From: PALSA-270 sp963770245
GTDB taxonomy: Bacteria; Acidobacteriota; Terriglobia; Terriglobales; Acidobacteriaceae
Direction of reading: 5' to 3'
Length of the DNA stretch: 64,000 nucleotides
Assembly (NCBI GenBank): GCA_963770245.1
Contig: CAVYOX010000010.1
Span: forward strand, 310,001 to 374,000
This document shows positions 32,456-41,444 of the stretch, piece after piece. The position numbers were made by a program, and so were the translations under genes. The notes beneath the pieces were generated by a model. That model saw nothing but the letters and a program-made list of their open reading frames with translations. It was not told the DNA's origin and made no database searches. How positions within the stretch are numbered: position 1 is the stretch's first letter; every line of letters starts with the position of its first letter.

Positions 32456-34364
32456 ATGCATTCCGAGCGACCCGCGCAGCCGAGAACCGTGACCGCAGCC
32501 GTCATCCTTCTTCTCGGGATGATGGCGGCGCTTGCCGGGGGAGCCGCTCGCCGTGAGTCGATCACCGTCGATGAAGTCGCGCACATCGGCGCCGGCGTAA
32601 GCTACCTGCAGAAACTCGACCTGCGGCTGAACGTCGAACATCCCCCGTTGGCGAAAGCACTGGCGGCCCTGCCGCTGGTGCTCACCGGGGTCCGGGCCGA
32701 CTATACGGACCTCTCCTGGTCTTTCAGCGACGGATTCTTTAAACAGACCTCGGCCAGTGGGCTTTCGGTCACCGCCTGGTCACGCGCTGGAACGATCCCT
32801 ACTCGACCCTGCTCTTGGCCCGCGCGCCCATGCTGCTGCTGACCCTGGTGCTCGGCTGGGTTCTCTACTTTTATGGCGCCAGACTGGGAAGCCCGCTGGG
32901 CGGCGTGCTTTGCCTGTCGGCCTATGCCACCATGCCGGCATTTCTCGCCTTCGGTCCCCTGGTGCTGACCGATACCGCGGTCGCGCTTTTTTCCTTGCTC
33001 ACTCTGTGGAGCTTTGCCGACATGTGGCGCTCGCCCACGCGCGGCGCCATTTTCCGGTTTGGTCTGGCCCTCGCTGCGGCTCTGCTCTCTAAGTTCTCCG
33101 CCGGTCTTCTGTTTTTTTGCTTTCCTGCGTTTGTGTTGAGCCTGCGCCTGCGCCCGCTACCCGGGCAACCCTTCGCCAAGCGCGAACTGAGGCCTGGCGG
33201 CGGTTACGCTGGCGGCGCCTGATCGAGGGCACAGGGTTCGCAGCCTTGGTGGTTTACCTGGTCTACCTGGTGCTTTCCTGGAACCAGCCGACGGATTCGT
33301 TCTCCGTCATCCCGCATTTCCCGGCATCGCCCCTCGCCCGACGTCTTCTCATGCCGCCTTGGATCTACCTGCAGGGCTTGGTCATGTTTGCTTTTACCGC
33401 CAGCCGGGCTACCTATGTGCTCGGCCACGCCTATGCCCATGGCGTTTGGTTCTATTTCCCGGTGCTGTTTCTCCTCAAGTCTCCGCTCGCCTTCCTCGGA
33501 TTGCTGCTGCTGGCGCTCGCCGTCGCCCTCGTCGCGAAACTGGGTTCGAACCCGCGGTCGTCCGCGATTGCCGAAGGCATGGAGCTGCACTGGCGCGCCC
33601 TGTGGGTGTTCATCGTGGTGCTCGCCGGGGCCTGCATTCTGGGCCGGCTAGACATCAGTATCCGGCATTTCTCGATTCCTCTGGCATTGCTCATTCTTCT
33701 GCTCGCGCCCTTGCCCCGCCTGCTCGAGGGGTTGCGGCGTTCCGGATGGCCGGCCGCGCGGGTGGGCTACTGGCTTACCGCGGCACTCGCCCTCACCTCC
33801 GTTTTTGTTGCCGTGCGTGCCTACCCGTACTATCTTCCGTTTCTCAACTCGCTCAGCAGGGGGCGGCCGGGGTACGAATTGGTGAATGACTCGAACCTCG
33901 ATTGGAACCAGGCACTTCCCGATGTCGAACAGTGGGTCGCGAGCCGGGGGTTGACGCGGGTGTTATTGGACGAATACTCCTTCTCGGACCCCGTGGTTTA
34001 TGTTCCGCAGGCTCAGTTCTGGGATTGCCAGCAGCCCTCGGCTTCCGATGGAGGCGAATGGGCGGTGGTTTCTGCCAGCCTGATCGCGGACGGCCACAAC
34101 TGCCCTTGGCTGCTCGCTTACCCTCACCAGAGCCTGGCCGGAGGCAGCATGTACGCCTTCGAGCTTCCGCGGGTCATTCCGGCCGCGGGCGCTCCGGGCG
34201 GCCCGCCTTTGCCCGCCGATTGGCGCAATTGGGGCGGCATGCAGCTGCCCCTCGATATCCGGCGGGTGATCCTCGATTGCATTCGCGATCCCGGGCAGCT
34301 GCAGCCGACTTACGATGGCATGCAGGCGAGGTTCAAGGCGGCGGCAGCCAAGGCAAAAAAATAA
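32456..34364 (+). pseudogene. ArnT/PMT-like membrane glycosyltransferase, split by two frameshifts
   Basis: Three frames give one continuous membrane glycosyltransferase of about 630 residues. The first (32456-32755) has TVDEVAHIGAGVSYLQKLDL and LNVEHPPLAKALAALPLVL, typical of the dolichyl-phosphate-mannose/lipid-carrier glycosyltransferase family with the conserved D-E-x-x-H motif. The second (to about 33190) supplies ARAPMLLLTLVLGW and the LTDTAVALFSLLTLW helices, and the third (to 34364) the remaining membrane helices and a soluble tail with YELVNDSNLDWNQ. Frameshifts lie near 32750 and 33190. Everything else, including the stop, is intact, so sequencing error is as likely as recent decay. 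Confidence 0.65.
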
Positions 34365-34392
34365 GCTCGACCCCTGTCGAGGCGCCGAGCTT
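34363..34392 (+). terminator. Hairpin at the end of the glycosyltransferase frame
   Basis: AAGCTCG (34363-34369) and CGAGCTT (34386-34392) form a 7-bp stem directly on the stop codon of the glycosyltransferase frame. No T-run follows, only an AT-rich repeat region, so its role as a terminator is uncertain. Confidence 0.35.
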
Positions 34393-34483
34393 GATCCATA
34401 GATCATGATCCATAAATCATGATCCATAAATCATGGTCCATAGATCCGTAAATCAATCAATCGATCAATCGATCAATCGATCA
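34393..34483. repeat. Two nested short tandem repeats
   Basis: GATCCATAAATCAT-like units of 14-15 bases occur four times with slight changes, followed by four ATCAATCG-like 8-base units (ATCAATCGATCAATCG...). The block is far more AT-rich than its neighbours and lies between two convergent genes. Confidence 0.75.
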
Positions 34484-34501
34484 CCAAGCGCGGGAGCGCT
34501 T

Positions 34502-35992
34502 TCAGTGACTTTTGGCAAGCGGGGCGGCCGGTGTAGGTGTTAGATCGGCCCGGAAGGTCCCCGGCAGATCATCGCCGCGGAAGTACTGCCCTTTCGCGCC
34601 GCGCATCTCCGGCATCGCCGTGTACGGCTTGCTGTAGTCGTTATTGGCATTCCAGAACAGGAAGCCGATCCCGCCTTTGTTCTTCGCGGTCAACACCTGC
34701 GTCTCAATATATTTCGGTGAATAGGTTTTGGTGCGCCAGGCAAAGGCTTGCAGCCAGGGGCGAATCACCACGCCGCTGCCGGCGGTGATCTTCTCGAAAC
34801 GCTCCATCGATTCGCCGATAAAGTGTTCCGGCGCATCCCCGGGATGGGCAATCCCGTCCATACCAAAAAAGTGCGAGGGATAAATCATCGGCGACAGTAC
34901 GTCGCAGGACTTTGCCATCAGCACAATGTCCTGCCCGGTGTGCGCCAGATCCACCTGCCGCTGCCAGGCCATGATCCCGAACACGTCGAGCGACAGCAGG
35001 ACGCCTTTCGGATGTAACTCCGCATAGGCGTGCTGGAGAAAGTCCGCAATCACGTCCGCACGATGCCACTCCGGATGCTCGGCCTGAAATTGGAAGCTGG
35101 CGTCTTTCTGATCGCCTTCGGCGGGGAAGCGAACGTAGTCAAACTGGATTTCATCCACCCCGGCTTCGGCCGCCTTCTTGGCCAGCGCGATGTCATACTC
35201 CTGCACTTTGGGCTGCGAAGGATCGGTCCATACCAGCTTCCCGTTCTCCCGCCACGGCTGCCCGGTCTTGCGCGACTTCACCGCCAGCTCCGGATGTGCC
35301 ACCACCAGACGCTCATCGCGGAAAATGGCCACCCGCGCAATCGCGTGCAGTCCCTGCGAATGCAGGAAGCGCGTCAACTTCGGCAGATCGCGAATGGCCG
35401 GCCGCTTGCCCGTGGCGAGCGGTCCGTCATAAGGAATATTGACCGTGCCATCGCTGTCTTTGACATCGAAAACCACGGCGTTGCCCCCCACCTCGCGCCA
35501 GTGGCGGATGATTCTGATCCCGCGATCGCTGGCCGCCACAATCCCGGTCAGATACACCGCCCGCACTTCAAAGTCGCGCGTCAAGGGAATCGACTTCTCG
35601 ACGATCGGTGAGTCCAGGATCCCGGGGACCACCACCTCTTGCCCCGCCTTCAAAAAGGTTCCGTGCACATCCCCATTGGCGGCGCGAATCGCTTCCCCCA
35701 ACTCGGAAGAAGTGAGGTAGGAAGACTGCGCAATAAAGTGATGCGCCACGACGGGAATACTGTCGCCCCGCTTGGCCACATACAGCGTGCTTCCGGGGGG
35801 GACTATTTTCCCTACCGGCGCCGGAATCTCGGGCTTGGGGCTGGTCGAGAGGGAGGCCTTCGAAGCGCTCACCAGTTGCGGCTGGGCGGACTGCGCCGCC
35901 GCCGCGGGCGCCCCCATCCCGGTGTGCCAGAGGACCAGAGCCAGAGCCAGGCAAGATACGGTTGGAATCAGAATGGAGCGGAGACGACGCAA
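34502..35992 (-). CDS. Putative glycoside hydrolase (DUF4015) with LysM-like N-terminal region
   Basis: The exported protein of about 496 residues has a signal peptide (SILIPTVSCLALALVLWH), a LysM-like segment (about 70-125, YVAKRGDSIPVVAHHFIAQS and FLKAGQEVVVPG), then the DUF4015 TIM-barrel: DFEVRAVYLTGIVAASDRG, DVKDSDGTVNIPYDG, EIQFDYVRFPAEGD (Asp/Glu-type catalytic region) and ending GGIGFLFWNANNDYS. The barrel is related to glycosidases but untested. The start is uncertain: TTG 35992 gives a clean signal peptide, whereas ATG 36067 or TTG 36109 give a longer N-terminus with a membrane anchor instead. Confidence 0.75.
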   Translation of the reverse strand: MRRLRSILIPTVSCLALALVLWHTGMGAPAAAAQSAQPQLVSASKASLSTSPKPEIPAPVGKIVPPGSTLYVAKRGDSIPVVAHHFIAQSSYLTSSELGEAIRAANGDVHGTFLKAGQEVVVPGILDSPIVEKSIPLTRDFEVRAVYLTGIVAASDRGIRIIRHWREVGGNAVVFDVKDSDGTVNIPYDGPLATGKRPAIRDLPKLTRFLHSQGLHAIARVAIFRDERLVVAHPELAVKSRKTGQPWRENGKLVWTDPSQPKVQEYDIALAKKAAEAGVDEIQFDYVRFPAEGDQKDASFQFQAEHPEWHRADVIADFLQHAYAELHPKGVLLSLDVFGIMAWQRQVDLAHTGQDIVLMAKSCDVLSPMIYPSHFFGMDGIAHPGDAPEHFIGESMERFEKITAGSGVVIRPWLQAFAWRTKTYSPKYIETQVLTAKNKGGIGFLFWNANNDYSKPYTAMPEMRGAKGQYFRGDDLPGTFRADLTPTPAAPLAKSH

Positions 35993-36380
35993 GTTTACCC
36001 CCCGAGAATGTACTCTCCCACGGATCGTACTCAAGCGGAAATTGACTGGCCAGTTACGTCCGGCCATGGCGGAAAGGTAGCCTCCCGACCCCAGGCCCGG
36101 AATGCCCAAGGAACTTCCCGTGTGCGCAAACTATTTCTCTTTTCCCCACCCTCGCCTCCCGGCTGCCGCACCCCCTGGTATCACCCCAATCGCATCAAAG
36201 ACATACAAGGCATTCGAGATGGGCGGTCGGCCTCAGGATGGCGAGTCGTTTGCACTAGAGCAAAGTGCGATACGAAAATCTAGGGGTGCCGGACGCCAGC
36301 ATCCCACAGGGGCAAACGAACTGAAACCACTCTCCCAGGAATCGAACACCGGCCCACGAAGGGAACGGGGCCAGACCCAT
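35993..36380. other. 388-base gap between divergent genes
   Basis: The stretch contains potential N-terminal extensions of both flanking genes (to 36109 on the minus strand, from 36102 on the plus strand), neither with a domain match. It should hold both promoters. I found no clear -35/-10 pair and no repeat. Confidence 0.4.
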
Positions 36381-37547
36381 ATGAAAACCGTCCTCAATGC
36401 AGTGCTCGATCCGACCCGTCGGAGTAACGACGCCCGGGAGTTTGAAAACGCCCTGCGCCGCAAGATCGTCGGCCAGGACGCGGCCACTGAAAAGGTGGCG
36501 GAAATCTACCAAATGTTCCTGGCGGGGTTGAATCCTCCAGGACGCCCGATCGGCAACCTGTTATTCCTCGGGCCCACGGGCTCAGGAAAAACCCGCGTGG
36601 TCGAAGCCATGTCGGAGTCCCTGTTCGGGGATGCGCGCGCCTGCATCAAGATCGACTGCGCCGAGTTCCAGCACTCGCACGAAATTGCCAAACTGATCGG
36701 CTCGCCTCCGGGATACCTCGGCCACCGCGAGACGCATCCTCTGCTCACCCAGGAAGCGCTCAATCAGTGGCACACCGAAAAACTGAAGCTCTCGATCCTG
36801 CTGTTTGACGAAATTGAGAAGGCTTCCGACTCGCTCTGGCAATTGCTGCTCGGCATCCTGGACAAAGCGACCTTGACGCTCGGCGACAATCGCCGCGTCG
36901 ATCTGTCGCAGTGCATCATCATCATGACCTCGAACCTGGGTGCGGCGGAAATGAGCAACCTGGTGGATGGCGGATTGGGCTTCGCCACCCGCGCCACCGT
37001 GGTCGATGCCTCGCTCGATGACAAAATCAATCGCACCGCAGTCGACGCCGCTCGCCGCAAATTTTCACCGGAGTTCATGAACCGCATCGACAAGACGGTG
37101 GTATTCCGCACCCTGCGTCCGGAACATCTGGAACAGATTCTCGAAATCGAGTTGGGCATGGTGCAGCAGCGCGTCCTGATGGCCTCACCCGCCAACCAGT
37201 TCGTGTTCAACTGCACCGCCAAAGTGAAGAGCTTCCTGCTGCAGGAAGGCACCGATCCCAAATACGGGGCGCGTCATCTGAAGCGCTCGATCGAACGCAA
37301 CCTGGTATTCCCGCTGGCCAACCTGGTCGCCACCGGCCAAGTGAAGCTCGGGGACTTCATCCGGGTTGACCTGAATGCGGAAGGCCAGCTCACCTTTGTC
37401 AAAGAATCCGAGGGCGCCATGGCTCCGATGCTGCTCGAGCGTTATGGAACGGCCGCGGCGGGAATTGCTCCCCAGGCCGCCCGCACCTCGAAGCCCATTC
37501 CCATCCGCCGCGAATTTGGCACCACGCCCGCGGCCGATCCGAAATAG
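36381..37547 (+). CDS. Stand-alone ClpB/ClpA D2-like AAA+ ATPase
   Basis: A AAA+ protein of 388 residues corresponds to the second ATPase ring of ClpB/ClpA but has no N-domain, first ring or middle domain. Walker A is GPTGSGKTR (about 61-69), the pore region is GSPPGYLGH, Walker B is ILLFDEIEKA, sensor 1 is IIMTSNLGAAEM, and the arginine finger/sensor 2 is in KYGARHLKRSIERNL. The C-terminal small domain follows, with a Pro/Ala-rich tail. The ATG at 36381 is preferred because the upstream extension shows no homology. No chaperone partner is nearby, and its substrate is unknown. It ends at a strong terminator. Confidence 0.85.
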   Translation: MKTVLNAVLDPTRRSNDAREFENALRRKIVGQDAATEKVAEIYQMFLAGLNPPGRPIGNLLFLGPTGSGKTRVVEAMSESLFGDARACIKIDCAEFQHSHEIAKLIGSPPGYLGHRETHPLLTQEALNQWHTEKLKLSILLFDEIEKASDSLWQLLLGILDKATLTLGDNRRVDLSQCIIIMTSNLGAAEMSNLVDGGLGFATRATVVDASLDDKINRTAVDAARRKFSPEFMNRIDKTVVFRTLRPEHLEQILEIELGMVQQRVLMASPANQFVFNCTAKVKSFLLQEGTDPKYGARHLKRSIERNLVFPLANLVATGQVKLGDFIRVDLNAEGQLTFVKESEGAMAPMLLERYGTAAAGIAPQAARTSKPIPIRREFGTTPAADPK

Positions 37548-37574
37548 ATTTCCTAAACCCCTGAACCCTCTAGC

Positions 37575-37601
37575 GGCGCCGGGCCACCCGGCGCCTTTTT
37601 T
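37575..37601 (+). terminator. Intrinsic terminator
   Basis: GGCGCCGGG/CCCGGCGCC forms a perfect 9-bp GC stem with a 3-base loop and is followed by TTTTTT. It lies 27 bases after the stop of the AAA+ gene. Confidence 0.9.
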
Positions 37602-37674
37602 CGTTGGGGGGCTCGGGGGGAGCGGGAACGCGGCCCTAGCGAGGCCGGGGACAAGCGCAGGAGCCAGGACCGCA

Positions 37675-38262
37675 CTAACTGCCCTGCTTCAACTCCGTGA
37701 GCACTTGGCGGGCGATTTCCTTGAGGGTTTCAAATACGCCGGTGCCCTGAAACGCCACCGCTTCGATGACCGGTTCGTTTTTGCGACGAAGCTCCTTGAC
37801 CAGGGTTTCAACCGGAAGAGCATTCGGCAAGTCGCGCTTGTTCAGTTGCAGCAGGTAGGGAATCTTATTGAAGTCGTACCCGTGTTCTTTCAAATTATCG
37901 GAGAGGTTTTCGAGCGCTTCCACATTGGCGTCCATGCGCTCCTGCTGCGAGTCAGCCACGAACACCACGCCATCGACCCCGCGCAGAATCAGCTTCCGGC
38001 TGGCATCGTAAAACACCTGCCCGGGCACGGTGTACAAGTGAATGCGTGTCTTGAAGCCGCGCACCGAGCCCAAATCCAAGGGCAGAAAGTCGAAGAACAA
38101 GGTGCGCTCGGTTTCGGTCGCGAGCGAAATCATCTTGCCCTTCTGCTGCTCGGCGGTCTTCTGGTAGATACACTGCAGGTTGGTCGTCTTGCCGCCCAGC
38201 CCGGCGCCGTAATAGACGATCTTGCAATTAATTTCGCGGGCTGCGAAGTTGATGAAGCTCAA
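37675..38262 (-). CDS. mglA: MglA-like Ras-family GTPase
   Basis: The small GTPase of 195 residues belongs to the MglA family, which sets cell polarity and drives gliding and type IV pilus motility. G1 is YYGAGLGGKTTN, G3 is TVPGQVFYDASRK, G4 is LQLNKRDLPN. The family-specific GISFDFLP-like stretch FFDFLPLDLG is present. The G3 region has Gly-Gln without the Asp of Ras, as is usual in MglA. The start seems to be TTG at 38262, just after GGGGAAAG. The partner GAP MglB is not in this window, though pilT at 29.8 kb would fit the pilus-linked role. Confidence 0.9.
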   Translation of the reverse strand: MSFINFAAREINCKIVYYGAGLGGKTTNLQCIYQKTAEQQKGKMISLATETERTLFFDFLPLDLGSVRGFKTRIHLYTVPGQVFYDASRKLILRGVDGVVFVADSQQERMDANVEALENLSDNLKEHGYDFNKIPYLLQLNKRDLPNALPVETLVKELRRKNEPVIEAVAFQGTGVFETLKEIARQVLTELKQGS

Positions 38263-38441
38263 AGACTTTCCCCAGATCGAGATGGGCGGCGAAAATGGAG
38301 CCGCCAGGTGAACGCGCGGACCAACGTCCCCCGTCGTAAAATTTTGGTTTTTGCTGCTGGATGTCTTATATCACAGAGGCGATTGTTACCGGCAGGTTAC
38401 TGCCGTTACTTGTTGTCGACCGACCTCGCTCGCCGGGAAGG

Positions 38442-39809
38442 TCAGCGCCCGGGAGGCGCCGGGTAATAACCATCCTTGGCAAACACTTTCACGTCGGGAC
38501 GAGCCACGGTGACTTCGATCTGTCGGTAGGCCTCGCTCGGGGTGGCGCGGGCGACATAGCCGAGCGTGTACTGGTTGCGGGCTTCGCCTACGGCGCGGGT
38601 GTACGCCGTCTCGATCGAATTGCGCGTCATCTCGGGAAAGAATTCTCCGGCCGTGGCGTTGGCGTAGCGGGGCAGAATATCGCCATACCCCATACGCGGC
38701 AAATGCAGCTTCTGCATCGTGCCATAGCCCGGGATGGCAGCGCCTCCCACCCCGACGCCGTAGACCGCAATGCCATTGGTGAGCAGCACTTTCAGCACGT
38801 CGCGATAGCTGGCGGTCGAGCGCATCTCGCGGCCATCGCTGATCACGAAAATAATGCGCCGCCGGGTCTTGTCTCGCTTGCTCAGATCAAGTGCCGCGGC
38901 CAGGATGGCGTCGTTCAGCACGTGCGACTCCTGGGGCGGCGTGCGGACGTGGGGCTCGTTCGGATCGATCGGGATCCCGTTGATGATCGGCCCCCCCGGC
39001 CCCAGGGGACCATCGACGACCGCCGGGCCATTGGTGCGGCCGGTCACCGACTTCAGTCCGTCGAGCACCCCGGTCAACTTCTTGCCGACCGCGCTGAAAT
39101 CCGCCACTCGGCCGACCGTCGAGCTGTAGGTGTAAATGGCGACTTCGTCATAGGGGCTGAAGGCACCTTCAAGCGCCGAAAATGTCTGGTTCACCTTCTG
39201 CACCGCAACGTCCGGCATGCCCAGATCGTAGATCACCGCTGCCGACAGCGCGAACGGGTCGCTCGTGAAGTAATTCAGGGTCTGCTTTTTTCCGTCCTCG
39301 TACACCACAAAGTCCTTGTCTAGTAAGCCATCGGTCAGGCGGCCCGAATCGTCGGTCACCCGGACTGGAATCAGCACCTGATTGACCTTGGTCACAATCC
39401 GAAAAAGCTCATCGTTGCCGCCCGGTCGAAGAGGCGCCGCGGTGCCATCGGCCATCGGGACTGAGGAAGGAGGCGGCGGGCCGGGAGGATTGTCGAGCGG
39501 AATCGGAACTGGCGCACCGGGTTCCGCGGGCGCGGGCGCCGGCCCGCTCGGCGCGGACCCGCTCGGGGTGGACCCGCTCGAGGACGGTCGCGGCGGCCCT
39601 TCGGACTCGGTGGTCTGCGGGACCGTCGGAAAGGTCGAGGGCGGCTTGACCGCCGACGGTGCGTCCGGAATATCCTGCTTCTTATCCGACTTCTGGTCGG
39701 GCTGCGACGGCGCCGCCTGCGCCCATCCTTCCGTCCCTGCCGCCAGACCAACGATTAGCACGGCCAGCCCGCCAACCACCCACCGTCTACCGAACATAGC
39801 AAACACCAC
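38442..39809 (-). CDS. VWFA-related acidobacterial domain protein (exported)
   Basis: The 455-residue protein has a signal sequence and a Pro/Ser/Ala-rich spacer (to about residue 130), followed by the VWFA-related domain family seen mostly in Acidobacteria. FRIVTKVNQVLIPVRVTDD leads into the KDFVVYEDGKKQTLNYF motif. The metal-binding (MIDAS) motif, DxSxS in relatives, is here DLGMP, so metal ligation may be lost; the second part (IIFVISDGRE) keeps the TDGxE-like site. Start GTG at 39809 follows GGAGAGG. It is divergent from a second VWFA gene 109 bases away. Confidence 0.75.
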   Translation of the reverse strand: MVFAMFGRRWVVGGLAVLIVGLAAGTEGWAQAAPSQPDQKSDKKQDIPDAPSAVKPPSTFPTVPQTTESEGPPRPSSSGSTPSGSAPSGPAPAPAEPGAPVPIPLDNPPGPPPPSSVPMADGTAAPLRPGGNDELFRIVTKVNQVLIPVRVTDDSGRLTDGLLDKDFVVYEDGKKQTLNYFTSDPFALSAAVIYDLGMPDVAVQKVNQTFSALEGAFSPYDEVAIYTYSSTVGRVADFSAVGKKLTGVLDGLKSVTGRTNGPAVVDGPLGPGGPIINGIPIDPNEPHVRTPPQESHVLNDAILAAALDLSKRDKTRRRIIFVISDGREMRSTASYRDVLKVLLTNGIAVYGVGVGGAAIPGYGTMQKLHLPRMGYGDILPRYANATAGEFFPEMTRNSIETAYTRAVGEARNQYTLGYVARATPSEAYRQIEVTVARPDVKVFAKDGYYPAPPGR

Positions 39810-39918
39810 GTGACCTCTCCGCCTCGCGGCAAACCGCCTGCAACCCCATCGTATGCTTGCAGTGCCCCTTCTGGTGCATCTAACTCAGCTGGGCATAGAC
39901 TATCAAAAGAATGCGAGA

Positions 39919-41037
39919 ATGACTTTCATGTCCAAGGCACGTCGCTTTCGAGTTCCCGTCTCTATCCTCGGTTGCCTGCTGGCGGTCACCATTTCGCTCG
40001 CCTGGGCCGAGCCCCCGGCGCCGCCCTCCGGCCGGGGCTCGTCCCCGGATCAGGCGCAGGATCCGTCGCCCCAGAATCAGTCCTCCCCCGATCAGTCCTC
40101 GCCCGATCAGTCGGCCCGCGACCAGTCCATGGAAACCCTCAAAGTGAACGTGGACGTGGTGCAGCTGTTTTTCAACGTGAAAGACAAGAAGGGTGGTTTG
40201 ATTCCCAGTCTGACCAAGGACGATTTTCAGCTATCCGAAGACGGCCAGCCGCAGACCATCAAGTACTTCGCTGCTGAGTCCGACCTGCCCCTGACCTTGG
40301 GAATCCTGATCGACACGAGCGCCAGCCAGACGCGAGTGCTCGGCATGGAGCAGGAGGTTGGCGCCTCGTTTCTCAACCAAATCCTGCGCGACAAGGATGA
40401 GGCTTTCGTGATCAGCTTCGATGTCGAGGTGAGCCTGCTGCAGGACTTCACCAACTCCAACCGCCTGCTGCGCACGGCGCTGAGCAGCACCAAAATCAAC
40501 TCCCCGCCGGATAACTGCAGCGGCCTCCCGGGCGCAGGAGGCGGGCCTCTGCCCTGCCATGGGATGCCCAAGGGCACACTGCTCTATGACGGGGTGTACC
40601 TGGCCGCGCATGATGTGTTATCGAAAGAGGTCGGCCGCAAGGCCATGATCCTGCTCACCGACGGCGAAGACCAGGGCAGCCAGCTCAAGCTGAGAGATGC
40701 CATCGAATCGGCCGAGCGATCGGACAGCATCGTCTACGTGCTGCTCTGCGCCGATCGCGGTTTCTACGGCTTCGGCGGCTATTCGGGCGATCGCGACATG
40801 AAGAAGCTGACCGAGGAAACGGGCGGCCGGGTCATCGACGTGGGCAACAAGATCGACAAACTGAAAGACGCCTTCGACCAGATCGCCCGCGAACTGCGCA
40901 GCCAGTACAACATCGGCTACATCTCGACCAACCGCACCAAAGACGGCACTTTCCGCAAGGTGGAGATTCGGCCCAAAAACACCGATTACAAGACGCAGGC
41001 GCGGGCCGGATACTACGCTGTGGGAAAGCCAGACTGA
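39919..41037 (+). CDS. VWFA-related acidobacterial domain protein (exported)
   Basis: The 372-residue protein has a signal sequence (VSILGCLLAVTISLAWA), a Gln/Asp/Ser-rich linker made of repeated SSPDQ-like units, then a VWFA domain. VNVDVVQLFFNVKDKKG, DDFQLSEDGQPQTIKYF and the metal site DTSASQT (MIDAS DxSxS intact) are followed by ILLTDGEDQGSQ, and a C-terminal GYISTNRTKDGTFRKVEI typical of this domain family. The start may be 39919 or 39928. Unlike the divergent paralogue, the MIDAS site is complete. Functions of this family are not known; they are exported. Confidence 0.75.
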   Translation: MTFMSKARRFRVPVSILGCLLAVTISLAWAEPPAPPSGRGSSPDQAQDPSPQNQSSPDQSSPDQSARDQSMETLKVNVDVVQLFFNVKDKKGGLIPSLTKDDFQLSEDGQPQTIKYFAAESDLPLTLGILIDTSASQTRVLGMEQEVGASFLNQILRDKDEAFVISFDVEVSLLQDFTNSNRLLRTALSSTKINSPPDNCSGLPGAGGGPLPCHGMPKGTLLYDGVYLAAHDVLSKEVGRKAMILLTDGEDQGSQLKLRDAIESAERSDSIVYVLLCADRGFYGFGGYSGDRDMKKLTEETGGRVIDVGNKIDKLKDAFDQIARELRSQYNIGYISTNRTKDGTFRKVEIRPKNTDYKTQARAGYYAVGKPD

Positions 41038-41216
41038 GGTTCAAAAAAAGCCGGGCGGCAGCGGGACTGAAGGCAGCAGTCAGGAGTCAAAAGCAGATCG
41101 GATGCCCGCCATGGAACGCCCCCCGAGTACCCAAGTTGGGACTTGCGGCCGGCCGCACTTGCCCGCACTCTGGCCAGAGAAGTTGGCCAGAAAATCCACG
41201 AAAAGGCGTCGAGCCC

Positions 41217-41444
41217 ATGCTTTCGATTCATGCCAGGATTGATCGTGTACAACGGCTGGTGCGCATGCTGGAGCAGGACGCGCCGCTGCTTGCCATTCGG
41301 GTGGCGCCCTTGACCCCGGAGTATCAGCAGTCCGCCAAGAACTACGCCGCGGAGCTCGCCGCGCAGGCGCGGGCTGAACTCGACAAGCTGCTCGAGGAGA
41401 GGTCGCACTGGGTGCCAGCAGACTCCACCCAAGCGGCGGACTAA
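41217..41444 (+). CDS. Small coiled-coil hypothetical protein
   Basis: The 75-residue protein MLSIHARIDRVQRLVRMLEQ ... YAAELAAQARAELDKLLEER is helical throughout with a heptad-like pattern. It has no family I recognise. ATG 41217 has AAAGGCG eight bases upstream. Its stop overlaps the lpxC stop region by four bases on the opposite strand (convergent). Confidence 0.45.
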   Translation: MLSIHARIDRVQRLVRMLEQDAPLLAIRVAPLTPEYQQSAKNYAAELAAQARAELDKLLEERSHWVPADSTQAAD

